A stretch of DNA of 64,000 bases. It comes from Allacma fusca. Taxonomy: Eukaryota > Arthropoda > Collembola > Symphypleona > Sminthuridae. How positions within the stretch are numbered: the first letter of the stretch is position 1; every line of letters starts with the position of its first letter. The stretch spans positions 5,952,001 to 6,016,000 of the forward strand of contig OX359246.1 in the NCBI GenBank assembly GCA_947179485.1, in the 5' to 3' direction. This document shows, piece after piece, positions 24,261-35,445 of the stretch. A program made the position numbers and the translations under genes. The notes below the pieces were generated by a model that searched no databases, was not told where the DNA came from, and worked only from the letters and a program-made list of their open reading frames with translations.

Positions 24261-24595
24261 ATGAAAAAATTCGTTTTTGAGCGATTTCCTTTTCCGGTCA
24301 TAAATGTCTGCATTTATAATGTTAGTTCATCCGCATTTGAGGACATTTTTGTTTTCCATATTTTTGTGTCATTAGAAACTTGTGAAACTGTTCTGATATT
24401 CCAAGAGAATGTAATCACAATCAAAATCGGTGGTTTTCGATCTTAACATTGGCCAACAGAATCCTTCATCCAATTAAACTGATAAACAATGAGAAATTCC
24501 TACCATTCATGGTGGACGAACAATTGGGTAAATATAAGTTGTATTTATTAGTAAAGGAGCTCACCATGACTAAGGGAAAAGGCAAAGCCTTTCAC
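24261..24595 (+). pseudogene. IR-like receptor copy E, N-terminal pseudogene
   Basis: B-type receptor start: signal peptide, LETCETV, then ILHPIKL, FLPF and GKY. About 10 bases are lost near 24418 relative to copy B, leading to a TAA at about 24444. Six bases are missing after GGGTAAATATAA, and the homology stops near 24595. The sequence then switches to text that in gene A lies after the 3' end (about 4440-4560), so roughly 1.6 kb of receptor has been removed. Confidence 0.8.
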
Positions 24596-24599
24596 CTTT

Positions 24600-24978
24600 T
24601 ATATTGCCCCTTATTAGAGTACTAGTAAAAGCCCTGTGCTTCACAAAGACAATTACTTGAAGAGGTGGTAGTGTGACTGGAGAAATTAAAATCCAAACGG
24701 CTTACGAATCGAGCTCTGTCGTAGAGACTTGTTGTATACCTAAATCATGCGTGCTTATATTAAGATTAGCGCTTTACAGGTAGTACTCGTTAATTATAAG
24801 GAGTGCTTGGCATACCACCTTTTAGCGTTGTGTGAGGCCATTGAATTAAGATCGCGCGAAACTTTAAATAAACGGACAGAACGTGCTCTTTAATAATAAA
24901 GGATGCTTATACGATGCATCTAGTAACATAGAAACTTTCCCTTTTTATGAGTGAAGCGATATAATGGAATGAGCATTG
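24600..24978. other. Intergenic, joined 3'-flank sequence
   Basis: The first part (CTAGTAAAAGCCCTGTGCTTCACA onward) matches 4440-4560. The remainder shows no gene or recognised repeat. Confidence 0.4.
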
Positions 24979-24986
24979 TTCGAAAT

Positions 24987-26338
24987 TAGTGCACCTCATG
25001 GGTACTAAAACGTGGTACCTGTACCCAAATATGGGTACTTCAGAATGTTGTACCTTTACCTGTACCTTCTTTGAAGTACCTAATACTTGATTGAAGGTAG
25101 CTGTACCCAAACCTTTTTTTTTAACTTTTACCTGTTCCTGAAAATTACCTGTACCCAAAAAGTACCTGAATTTTTGCCTTTACCCAGGTACTTTGTTTTA
25201 CCTACCCGGGTACTCTTTATGATGATGCGAATTCAGTTAAAAAAGTTATTCTAATAATGTGCTCCAATTTATTCCCCTATAATCTATTACATCATGTTTT
25301 TCAAAAAATTGAATACGGCTAAAATTAATAACTACTTGAGCTTTCAGCCATCAATCTTGCATTCGCGGTCATTTTAGTACTTCCGAACTCTGCACATTTG
25401 ATCTTCATCCATGCTTTTAGACAGAAGCATTTTCTAATGGTATCTCCTATGGAATTGTCAGTCGGTGGAATGCTAGAACACGTTTATAAGGAATCTCATT
25501 TCATGACAGGGAAACGAAACAGTGGAAGACTGTTGAATGGAGTGGCACGGGAATGTCATGGAAAGAACCCCTTTAATTCCGTTTTATGCAATAGAGGACG
25601 CAAGCAGATAATAAAAAAGTACCTTGTATGAATCAGGTATTTTCTGAACTGGTACAGGTACTTTTGGAGCTGTACCTGTTCCTGTCAGGTAAAAACCGTT
25701 TCATGTTTTCTTTGTACCTGTAACTTTACCCGTAAATGTGCCCAATATTTAGGTAAAATTGGCTTGTACCCAGAATTCACCCACTCTGTTTGGGTACAAG
25801 AAAAATTACCCAATATTTACCTTTACCTGTAGCTGTACCCAAATACCCGGGTAGTACCTGTACCCATGAGCAGGGGTCGGATTTGTGTAAATCTCCCTGG
25901 AAGATTTTTTTCATTTTCCCTGGTGGTCATGATGTCCCTGTTCGAAGCAAGTTTAAAACTCCCTGTTGACAAAACAATTTTCGTAATACACCCCAACAAA
26001 TTCAAAAATCCCTGCTGAAAAAAAGGTCAACAAATTTGAAAATCCCTGCTGACAAAAAATCATTTTCGTAAATCACCTCAACAATTTCGAAAATCCCTGT
26101 TGACAAAAATCGTTTTCAATATAACACCTCAACAATTTTAAAAATCCCTGCCGACAAAAATTGTTTTCCATAAAACCCCTCAACAATTTCGAAAATCCCT
26201 GCCAAAAAAAAGGTCAACAGATTAGAAAATCCCTGTTTGCAATCCCGTTTGAAAATTTCCCTGCTGAAATTTTTTTTCCCTGGGAAGATTCTTCCCGTCT
26301 TCCTACATAAATCCGACCCCGGCCCATGAGGGGCACTA
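24987..26338. mobile_element. hAT-type element with GGTAC/TACCTG motifs (outer, interrupted)
   Basis: The ends TAGTGCACCTCATGGGTAC and (right, inverted) TAGTGCCCCTCATGGGTAC are flanked by 8-bp TTCGAAAT/TTCGAAAC, matching at 7 of 8 bases. Same family as 48692-49839. TACCTGTACCC and its complement are reiterated near both ends. A second element is inserted at 25871-26322, within the right terminal repeat. Small interior frames show no domain. Confidence 0.8.
25871..26322. mobile_element. Nested hAT-type MITE with CCCTG-TGACAAAA repeats
   Basis: The ends CAGGGGTCGGATTTGTG and (right, inverted) CCGGGGTCGGATTTATG are flanked by a perfect 8-bp duplication CCCATGAG (25863-25870, 26323-26330). The interior has about five imperfect repeats of roughly 50 bp containing AAAATCCCTG and GACAAAA. 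452 bp, non-coding. Confidence 0.85.
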
Positions 26339-26493
26339 TTCGAAACTTGTGCAGGCAAAGGCTTTTCCAGTATTTCACCAAGCGCAAAATGGATTTCCCC
26401 AACATAATCTGTGGAACTTGCAGATTTACAATAAGGTTCAATTTTTTTAATTTTTCACAATTTCGAAATGCTTTCGAAGGGCAGACCAAGAGA

Positions 26494-26965
26494 AAAATTG
26501 TGACCCATATTGACCAATCAGAGGCTAAAAAACAAATAGTCACAGATATTGGCCAATCTGGGGCTATAAAACTAATAGTCACCGATATTAACAAATCTGT
26601 GGCCAAAAAACTAATTGTGCCAAATATTGACCAATATGAGGCCAAACGCCAAACAGCCAATTGTAACTAATATTGTCAAATATGGCGCCAAAGAACTACT
26701 TGTGACCAGTATTGACCAATCTGAGGCCAAAAAACCAATTGTAGCCAATGTTGACAAATACGGTGCCGAAATACTAATTGTGCCCTGTACTAACAAATGT
26801 GAGGGCAAAAAACTAATTTTGATTAATGTTGACAAATCTGAGGCCAACAAACTAATTATGGCCGATATTGACCAATCTGAGGCCAAAAAAGGAATTCTAA
26901 CCGATATTGACCAATCTGCGGCCAAAAATCTAATTGTGACCAGTAATGGTCAACATAAGGTCAAG
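26494..26965 (+). repeat. 39-bp minisatellite
   Basis: About twelve imperfect copies of a 39-bp unit with GACCAATCTGAGGCCAAAAA and AATTGTGACC. Because 39 is a multiple of three and the unit has few stops, long frames stay open on both strands (for example 26326-26989 + and 26214-26925 -). These frames are repeat by-products with no domain, so they are not annotated as genes. Confidence 0.85.
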
Positions 26966-26969
26966 AATT

Positions 26970-28582
26970 TAGCTCTTAGCAAATACTGAACAATCTGAAA
27001 TGAAGAAATCACTTGTTTAATGTGAAGCCAACAAACCACTGGTTGCCAAAAGTGGTCACTATTTAAACGTATGGTGAATGCATGCCATAAATGTGTCATT
27101 CATCAAAACAGTATCGATTTTCGAACGTGAAACTTTCTTATGGGATTTAACATTAGTAAATTTAGGTTGGACACGAATTAGAATTTGAAAATTCTGCGGG
27201 ATTTTCCGCGCACACCAGTGCAAGTTGACCCAAAATTTTGGTCGCACTGAGACACTGGGCCAGGTACCTAAGCTCCCTACAAAATTTCATTCCGATCTCA
27301 AGTGGGCATGTGGTGAGGGTTACTTGTAAGTAATCAACCTACATACGTAATACGCTGAACCAAAGGTAAATAAGTATTAGAGCAATATGTTGAACTAAAA
27401 ACAAGTAAGTAAGGGAGTAATATCCTTAAACAGAGAAATATGGTGCATTTATAATATTCAAATATCCATTCCTTAATAATCCGTAATTATAAGCTCTCAT
27501 AATTTAAATTTTCACTTAAGGGTCATGCAGATATTAATCGGATAACTCCCCTAACTCTTCGCTCATTTAGCTATCGGGTTGCTGACGGCAATTAAGGATT
27601 TTTTATTTGTATTTTGACTTCCTGAGATACACTATTCAATCATACGTAGTTTGACAACGCAGTTCAAGTTTTTTGCATTGCTCTATATGTTAGAAATGTA
27701 ACTACGTATCAATATATATTGAGATATGAACCAAAGTGTAACATTTTATTCCGTGAAAACAAAATGCAGTGAATTAAAAACAAGATTTTAATGATCAAAA
27801 AAGGAAGAATGGAGAAGGTATAATATAGAAGTAGGCTACAAAACCATGTGTATCCGTACAGAACTAATGTTCTACGGACTTACAATTAGCTATAACAGTG
27901 ATGAATACAACAGATTTCACGGGGTTGGTTCCCCTAGAAACAAACCACGATGTGATCAAAACATGTTTTAAAACAGGCACGGTGTATCGGAAAAATAAGG
28001 ATTTAAAGTCGGATTCGTATATACTTTATAATTTCGACTTCAAATTTAATTAAAAATAATAATTTATTAGTAGAAGTATTAAATAGTATTTTAAAAAAAT
28101 ACTTAAATATTTGAATTCCTATACGGATTCCAATATATTTAAATATACTTCCTGAATTTGGATCCCGATTCAAATACTTTTCGAATATTCTTACAAAAAA
28201 TGGGAATTTATTCAGAAAAAAATTTTAACCGCAAGAACATAAGCGATACATAATAAATTAAGCGTTTCCGCAGCTAAATTATTTAATTTAAATTTAAGCG
28301 CAAAAAACACTCGCTAAACTGAAATGTGAGTAACTTGAAAAGCAAGGAGTGATCTCATAACACTTCCGAAAATTCGGAGCAATCTGTTAACCTGTCTAAC
28401 TACATTTGCGGTTAGTTCTTTCTAATAGTATTTGCAATTTGATTGCACAGTAACCAAATTGTACTTCTACGGAATTAGTTTTACACCTCCCCATGATAAA
28501 AAAGACTTCAGAAATGAGAAACTTGATTCACTTAATAGTCCTGTAAGACCAACACCATGCGGCTATCTCATCCTGTTTGTAG
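26970..28582. other. Intergenic, AT-rich, no gene seen
   Basis: Contains TATGGGATTTAAC (near 27140), also seen near 5240 and 5440, and at 28010-28200 a run of AAATA/TATTT and GATTC-like words that may be an old element. No RNA gene, coding exon or clean element was found. Confidence 0.4.
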
Positions 28583-29055
28583 GAATTTTTGCAAAACGGA
28601 TTTCAACTCACTGTCCATTAACAAGCATGCACTTCTCGTTTACCAAACGTTCGTCGTGGGTTTTATAACCGCATGTGTGCCCCTTTCGAAAGATGCTTCC
28701 CATAAACATTTTCTCTCACGTGGCAGTATAAAACCCAATGAAATCGATATTTTATTGGAATCGGAATTCTTGAAAAAATATATTTAGATGCCTATTCGAA
28801 TACACTTGTTTTTATTCTAATCCGATTTTGAATACAAATACTTTTGTGAACTTTTATCCGATTCCGATTCGGATACCCAAAATTTTTGAATATAATTCCG
28901 ATTCGAATTCGAATTCCCATCCCTGCTTTGAAATGAATGATGAACAGAGTGTCGGCATTGCTTAACACGCCACAAGGACGCGTATTTTATGCGCTGTGAA
29001 GAATATAAAGTTGGGAAGATTGTCGTGAGTTTTTACAGAGATCATATATTCTGGC
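28583..29055 (+). repeat. Dispersed repeat, partner of 1-540
   Basis: Close copy of 1-490 that stops at ATATTCTGGC, where the element at 29056 begins; copy 1 continues with AACCTCGTCC. The pair may be an old receptor-array duplication unit or a dispersed element. Confidence 0.6.
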
Positions 29056-30239
29056 CAGTGGTCGTCACGGGAACAGATAAAACCCGGGTACATGGGAACG
29101 GGAACGAGTACAGGAACGGGTACGGGAACAAATATTTTGTTCCCAGCCAGTTTGAGTACGGGAACAGGAACACACTCAGGTGGACCCGATCACTGGGAAC
29201 AGGAACATAGATTTTCAACTTTTTCCCGTTCCCACCGGGAACGGGTACGGTCTACGCATGTTCCCGTTCCCATACCTGTTGTTCCCGGGATCGAGCGGGT
29301 ACTTTTACCCTCTTCTCGGAACACACTCGAAATGGATCTTGGAAGACTTATGCATTTATGTAAACAATTCAAGTTGCATATTCCATTGTATTCTTTTTTT
29401 TTCTGCAATTTCTACACACATATCCTTGCCTTAAAGATAATGATGTTAGAACTCCTTTTTCAGTACAATTGAGGTATTCACTAGAATAATTTTACAAATA
29501 ATTTTAATATAATAAATATTAAAATAATCATTTTTAGTCTATTCTTTTGTTGCAAGTATTATTCTTGAAATTTATTGCTCGAATTATTGTTTTTTTCAAA
29601 TAAGACTAACAAAGGGAAACTAATCCATATATTTTTCAGATATTTTGTGTATGGAGAAAATTACCTATGGGCCAGCTATGCTCTTAAATATTAAGTACCA
29701 TTTTGAAACACTCGTCAACATTCAACTTTATTGTTGGAAAAGCAACATCACTGCTCCATTCATTGTTGTATCCTTTCCCAGCATTGCATTTTAGTGTTGA
29801 TACAGTATTCGTCTACTCGGTGCACAATCTCTGAGGAATTAAATAATTGGTTATTACGTTGTTACGTTTTCTATAGGGGTGCGTTTAGCCGCCCTGCACA
29901 TTGTCTTTTATCTGCAAAACGGGGGGTTTGGTATTTACAGAAATTTTGATAATAATTTTTACCACACCTAATTGTGAGTACAACACGACCTGGACCCGGG
30001 AACGGGACCGGGAACACCAGCTGTGGGAACGGGTACGGCTCCAGAACATTTTAAATTTCTGGGTACGGGAAAAGAAACAGGTCCGGGTACGAATTTTTAT
30101 TAAATTCATGGGAACGGGTACCTAAAATACTGTTCCCACTAGCACGGGAACGGGTCCGGGTACGGGAACACTTAAGGGGAGTACCCACTGAGTGGGAACA
30201 GGAACGGGAACAAACATTTTGTACCCATGACGACCACTG
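29056..30239. mobile_element. hAT-like element with GGGAACGGG motifs
   Basis: The ends CAGTGGTCGTCACGGGAAC and (right, inverted) CAGTGGTCGTCATGGGTAC match well, and both subterminal zones are packed with GGGAACGGG/GGGTACGGG and complements. The 8 bases outside are ATTCTGGC on the left and CTTCCTGA on the right, so there is no clean target duplication. The two flanks come from different repeat blocks, which points to later recombination or deletion. Confidence 0.75.
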
Positions 30240-30240
30240 C

Positions 30241-31758
30241 TTCCTGAGCACTCAAAAAACAAATGCTTGAATTAGTTTTTGCAAAATGGGTGTTTTTGAT
30301 TACCCCGTCCGAATTTCACAGCAATTTCGAAACTGAATTCGGTCAAGATGACTCATTAACAATACACTTACTTAGGCAGGTACTATTTCACCAATTTGCA
30401 TTGCTCCAGGCTCATTGATCCAGGTGATTTTAGGGGGAGAATTTTGACAAATTCCAAATTTATTAGCAAAGGCGCGAAAATCAAAATTGGAGATTTTTTT
30501 CCATTATCCCTTTTACAAACATGCGCTAGAGTGAAAAATGATTTTTCTCTAAAATAATCTACTTTAAGTATTATCAAATATGGTGACACGATGAAATTGA
30601 AAATACTCGTACTAAATCACATTTCAAAGTATTTTCTAGAGAAACTGCCGTTAAATTCTCAAAACAGTCATTCGAATCCCCACAGTATGGTTCCTGACAG
30701 TAAACAAACTTCAAATGATACGCTTGAAATACCATTTGTCTGCAGAACTGCACGTTGCATTGCATGTCAAGCTAACTGTCAAAACTGTTTTGCATTTATA
30801 CACGGGTAATCAAGTATAGTTTTTGGTATTCTTGAACGACTTAATGTTTGTGTGTATTGAGGGCGGAGTGTTGTGCTAGACAAAGTCATCCGAGGTTACT
30901 GAAAATTGTCTGACATAGTAATCCTAATGCGTAATCCCTTCAGATAAATTTTAAAAACGTTATGCCTGTCAGTAACCCTAAGTCCAATATTTTTCAAAAT
31001 AACCTGTAATCACTAATCACAACTCTGATGATAATTACATTTATCGGCAATCCGCTCTAACAAATTAAATATATGTATTTTTTATCATAATAATCACCTT
31101 AAAATTTTAATTACCAGTATTTAAGAAGTTGGTGGATTTTTCCTTACAGTCGGAGAAATTACATTTAGCATTTATCTCTCTTTCAGCTTCATTACCATCT
31201 GCTATCTACCAAAAAAATAAATTTGACAATAATTGTACTGATAAGGCTATAACTGAAGGATTTTATCAAATCATAATGTAACATAATATCTCAATGTTTA
31301 TGTCCTAGTACGTTATTTAGTCCTCCTCACTGAAATGGACATATCAGCCGTAACATTTTTCATGTGCTAAGGATTACAAAAGCATATGCCGTCAACTTGC
31401 TACTATGAACACATATTTGACCTTCAATCCCGTTGCTAAAATAATCGAAAAGTAATGCGTTTTCACCTCCATGCTTATTGAAAATGCAATCCTATAATCA
31501 CAATCCAAACATTGTAATATGTCCAAAATTTCTTATTTGTAATCTACCCAGCCCTGTCTACATTAGTAGTTAGTTGTAGTGTTGTTGCAGAACCAATAAT
31601 CCAATCGATGTAAATCCTGTAATGCAAACGTAGCGACATGGACATAACTAATGCAAAATTGTCGGTAGTCACAAATGACTGCTATTTCTAAAACGTTTCA
31701 CAAAGCATTTAAATTTAAGCTATTGTCAGAAGCCTGCATTTCTGTTATTGCACACAAC
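30241..31758 (+). repeat. Upstream block of B-type IR copies (third copy)
   Basis: Diverged paralogue of about 7150-9560 and of 17560-18503 plus 23310-24260, recognisable by GAGCACTCAAAAAACAAAT, CTGCAGAACTGCACGTTGC and TACACGGGTAATCA. Leads into relic F. Confidence 0.6.
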
Positions 31759-31832
31759 ATGAAAAAATTATTTTTTGCGTGACTTGTTTTCATATTTCAA
31801 GAGAATCTAAACAGTCAGAAAAGTCAAAATCG
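31759..31832 (+). pseudogene. IR-like N-terminal relic F
   Basis: Starts ATGAAAAAATTATTTTTTGC like copies B and E but meets TGA after seven codons. It then skips to ATTTCAAGAGAATC (an internal deletion) and ends at GTCAAAATCG, where it fuses to the A-type upstream block CATTAAAAATTTAG. The junction shares AAATCG between the two parents. Confidence 0.7.
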
Positions 31833-32236
31833 CATTAAAAATTTAGATTTTCTGGTAATTGTAGATTAAAACCTGCCTGGTATGTTAAAAACTTTCAAGC
31901 AAATCCCAAGGGCAGGCTCTTTACTTACAGTAAACAAGTTCCAGATAGTAAACCCCAAATATCACTGGTCTACAGAAATGAACGTAGCATTGCATGGCAA
32001 ACTAAATTTTAAAACCGCGTAGAAAATCTACGTTTGCTTAATCATTGTTTACTCAGAATTCCCAAGTAAATCAATGTTCGTGCGAGTTCAAGAATATCGT
32101 GTTATTTTCGGAGATTATATTCGAACCAACATGATTCCTGCAAAGCTTTTTTTGATACATGGTATCAAATGATTAAGACTAATCTCGAATTACTCCACGC
32201 ATTTAAATTTGCTGGAGCGACTTCATTCCCTTCAAA
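31833..32236 (+). promoter_or_regulatory. Conserved upstream block of IR gene G
   Basis: Counterpart of 1628-2029 and 11838-12254. The candidate splice-acceptor-like TTTTCAG of the other copies is TTTTCGG here. It ends directly at the start codon of gene G. Confidence 0.4.
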
Positions 32237-32799
32237 ATGAAAAAATATTTTGGTCTGCTGCCGACTTTTCAAATCGTAATTTATTTTATTTATAACGTAA
32301 GTTCGTCCAAATCTGAAAACGTTTTTATTTCCGATATACTTGTGCCATTAGAAACTTGCGAAACTATTTTGCTTTCCTACGAAGTTGTAGTAAGCACTAG
32401 CAATCGACATGATCAGGCTTTTTCAATCTTAACATTGGCCAACAGAATCCTTCACCCGATTAAATTGATAACCAATGAGGAAATCCTACCATTCACGGTG
32501 GACGAACAATTGGGTAAATATAACTGTAAGTTGTATTTATTACTAAAGGAGCTCAACATGACTAACGAAAAAGGCAAAGCCCTTCAACTTCATCCCAGTG
32601 CAAGTAAAATTGCTAGAGTTGCCAAACCTGAGCGGGACTACGTTACCTTACTTTACCCTAAGAACAGGAAATTCAACGTCATGGAACTTAAAATCTTTAA
32701 AAAGAAAGTACGTCTGAAATTGTCACCGTACAGAGTTGCATTTCCCGAAAATACGCTATTTGTTGAATGGGATCCAGATTCCACACGGATCGAAAATAT

Positions 32800-33316
32800 T
32801 GTTAGGTATGTATATAGAAATTACATAAATTAGTTAAGTCTCACATGAATAATTAATTAAGTTGTGAAACACACAACCCTAGGTTAAGTCAGTTCAAAGT
32901 TACTTAAACACTTATTGTAAAGGTGCAATGTAAGCACTTCCCATCGGCTAAAGCCGACGAGTGTCAACGTCCCGTTACATCCGTTATGATGTAACGTCTA
33001 GACTTAAGATTGTAAAAATAGGCTCAAGTAGCCACTTGTTAAGTTTAAGATTCTTCCAGACTCTTCAGTGAATAACTGAGAGTCATTCCAGTAACACCTA
33101 TTTTTAGTTGTTAATCTTCACTTCCTTTTCCTTTTGATTTCAATTATAAATAAAAGTAATTAGTCTTCGGATTAATGTAAAATCACACTCAATCATTTAT
33201 TCATAATCATTCCTTTCATCAGCACGATTTCCCATTATTTACAATTTCTTGACAATTACATAAGTAAATAATCCAGGAGTTAGGATTTCATGGTATGACC
33301 ATAACCTACTCTTACA
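32800..33316 (+). repeat. 5' LTR of copy 1
   Basis: 517 bp, TG...CA ends. Contains TATAAATA at about 33145, a plausible promoter, overlapped by AATAAA which could serve polyadenylation. The CATCGGCTAAAGCCGACGAG hairpin-like stretch (about 32942-32961) is conserved in all three LTRs seen. Confidence 0.92.
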
Positions 33317-33837
33317 TGGTGGCCTTTGTAAAACATTGCCAAAATATTATTGCCCTGGCAATGCTCCCGAATTACTCTCAATTATCACTCCCCTTGGGAA
33401 ACAATCGATTTACTTTAAGAATTGATTTCATTACCAGGCAAGTTTGAATAATGTGTCATATTTCGTGAGAAATTTTGAGAATTACAGTTTTGGCCACGCA
33501 GAGGTTACATTCCTGCATTTTTGACGTTGCAACACGCACAGCTCATTCGGGACTACCCCCAGAGGAGTCAACCTTTATTGACTGTGACCGGTCGAAGAAC
33601 CCCTCGTAAGTTTTTATTGATAAACGGGGTTATTATTTCTTGTCCACGGAAGGCAGACGGATTTACCTGCGCTTCACCGACCGATGCCCTGAGGATTTGG
33701 GTATACTCAACGGACAGCCACGGAGCTCGGTACCGTTCCCACCTCATCCAGGAGGAATTTTATATAGTAAATACACAGTGTTAAGTTTCATATCCATGAA
33801 CCACCGTCACGGTACGTACATACTTACGTTATAATTT
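33317..33837 (+). other. Retroelement leader with candidate primer-binding site
   Basis: TGG follows the LTR immediately (TGGTGGCCTTTGTAAAAC, 33317-33334), as expected for a tRNA primer-binding site; I could not assign the tRNA. The roughly 520-base leader is kept in copy 2 (61716-62234). Short frames in it (33521-33834) are shared by both copies but lack ATG context and domains. Confidence 0.5.
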
Positions 33838-35445
33838 ATGTCCGATAAAAAGAAGCCCTCCGCATCCAAACCAGACCCTAAACCTTCTACAAGTAGAGTC
33901 ACTCGTAAAAATTCTGACCCTGATTTAAAAGACGCCTCAGAATTAGCAAAAGTCTTACAACAAGCAAAAGCAAAAGCAAAAGCTACAACTAGCACTAGTA
34001 AAAATTTACCACCATTACCTCCGCCAGTCCCCATAAACACACCACCTCCACCGCCAGTTCCTCTAGTAGTTCCTCCAGCACAAGTTTCTCCTCCGAGAAC
34101 TCCCAGTCCACAATATTCTACTCCACCAGGCACTCCACCACCGATCTCTTTACCTCCACCACTCCCTCCTCCGTTACCTGCTCGTCCATTAGTTACTCCC
34201 GTTACACGAACCGTTCCCTCTTTTAAACGACAAATATTAAAAGCCCGTAAAATCCAACATTTTTCCCGTCACGGACCCTCTACCAAAACTCGCAAAGTTA
34301 AACCGTTCAAAATGGCCGCAGCAGCAGCAGCAGCACCAGCAACTCCCGTCAATGTCACGGTGAATACCGCCCCCATTCATTCCATTGTTGACTTCCAAAA
34401 GATTAAACAATTCCTTCCAGCAACTCATGATGTTCATGATTTTATTATTGATGTTCAACGTGTCGTGGCCCAATACCAATGGGATTGGCCCACTCTCCAA
34501 GGACACACTCCCAATTTATTAGCTCGTGACCCCTATCAATGGCTGCAAACACAACTCGCCATTGCTCCACCCATTATTGTTAGTATTGATACATTTTTCA
34601 CGGCTCTCCGTGAACGCTATGCAAAACCCAGACAGGTTTATCTCAATCAATTAATTTCCCGCAAACAAAAAGATAATGAGACGAGTGCCAAATTTTTGTA
34701 TGATGTTGATAGTATTTGCACTCGCTATGACCCAACCATGAGTCAACCTGACCGTGTTGCTTGGGGAATGGAAGGCCTCCTCCCCAAGTTCAAATCGGCA
34801 GCGGCAGGTTTTCCATTTACGAGCATAGCTGCTCTCGTTCGTTTTTGCGAACAACGAGAATTTGCAGATACAACTGCTGGCCCTTCAGATATGGCTGCAA
34901 AAGTTAAGTCTTTGGAAGAAACCATCCAAAAACTTACCTTGTCTGATGCGCCTAATGCCCAAGCTAATTTTGCTTTTGTCCCTGGCCGCGGACGAGGTCG
35001 TGGCAATGGCCGCGGCAATTCCCATAATAACAATAATCACCGCGGTAACCAAGGCAACATTCACCAACCGGTTCCCCATCAGCCCAGAGGTAACAATAAT
35101 AATAACAATAATAATAGAGGACAGGCTCAGAACCCCCATAAGGGTATGCAATGTTACAATTGCAATAAATTCGGTCACATCAGTCGTGACTGCCGTTCGG
35201 GAAACCAACAGAGGGGGCCCAACCAGCGTGGTCAGGGTCCCCGCCCGAACTTTCGGAACAACAATTTCCGCGGAAACAACAATGGCTTCCGCAACAACCA
35301 ACAAAACCACGGCAACAATCGCCGGAACGACCAAAATGCCCACAGATTGGAAATTTCATTCAATCCCAATCCGCCCCAAAGCAATCAAGTTCCCCAGAAT
35401 CACTTTGCGAATCTTCAATATCCCTCCATAACTTACCCACAATAA
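33838..35445 (+). CDS. gag: Gag polyprotein of copy 1
   Basis: 535 residues; the structural protein that assembles the particle and packages RNA. The first 150 or so residues are proline-rich with runs of Lys-Ala. Residues about 180-345 (IVDFQKIKQFLP to CEQREF) look like the capsid part, including FTALRERYAKPR. The C-terminal part is rich in Arg, Gly and Asn and holds one CCHC zinc knuckle (CYNCNKFGHISRDC, 35152-35193). The -1 frameshift signal lies just after the knuckle. Minus-strand frames here are shadows of the low-complexity sequence. Confidence 0.9.
   Translation: MSDKKKPSASKPDPKPSTSRVTRKNSDPDLKDASELAKVLQQAKAKAKATTSTSKNLPPLPPPVPINTPPPPPVPLVVPPAQVSPPRTPSPQYSTPPGTPPPISLPPPLPPPLPARPLVTPVTRTVPSFKRQILKARKIQHFSRHGPSTKTRKVKPFKMAAAAAAAPATPVNVTVNTAPIHSIVDFQKIKQFLPATHDVHDFIIDVQRVVAQYQWDWPTLQGHTPNLLARDPYQWLQTQLAIAPPIIVSIDTFFTALRERYAKPRQVYLNQLISRKQKDNETSAKFLYDVDSICTRYDPTMSQPDRVAWGMEGLLPKFKSAAAGFPFTSIAALVRFCEQREFADTTAGPSDMAAKVKSLEETIQKLTLSDAPNAQANFAFVPGRGRGRGNGRGNSHNNNNHRGNQGNIHQPVPHQPRGNNNNNNNNRGQAQNPHKGMQCYNCNKFGHISRDCRSGNQQRGPNQRGQGPRPNFRNNNFRGNNNGFRNNQQNHGNNRRNDQNAHRLEISFNPNPPQSNQVPQNHFANLQYPSITYPQ
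35199..35242 (+). promoter_or_regulatory. Programmed -1 ribosomal frameshift signal
   Basis: GGGAAAC at 35199-35205 is in the correct gag phase (G GGA AAC) for a slippery heptamer, a form known from lentiviruses such as visna. Seven bases downstream a hairpin can form: 35213-35220 pairs with 35235-35242 over 8 bp including one G-U, and 35222-35225 pairs with 35229-35232 inside. The -1 frame has no stop from 35205 to the pol stop. Both heptamer and hairpin are identical in copy 2 (63602 onward). Confidence 0.85.

Noticed and set aside
26214..26925. Minus-strand frames of 104-148 codons
   Set aside because: Produced by the 39-bp minisatellite, which keeps reading frames open on both strands.
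34885..35343. Minus-strand frame of about 150 codons across the gag 3' region (and the longer one at 63042-63746)
   Set aside because: Antisense shadow of Asn/Gly/Arg-rich repeats in gag, with no domain; the length follows from low stop density in that sequence.
34862..35431. Plus-strand frame of 189 codons overlapping gag
   Set aside because: Third-frame reading of the same low-complexity region. It is not the pol frame and has no motif.
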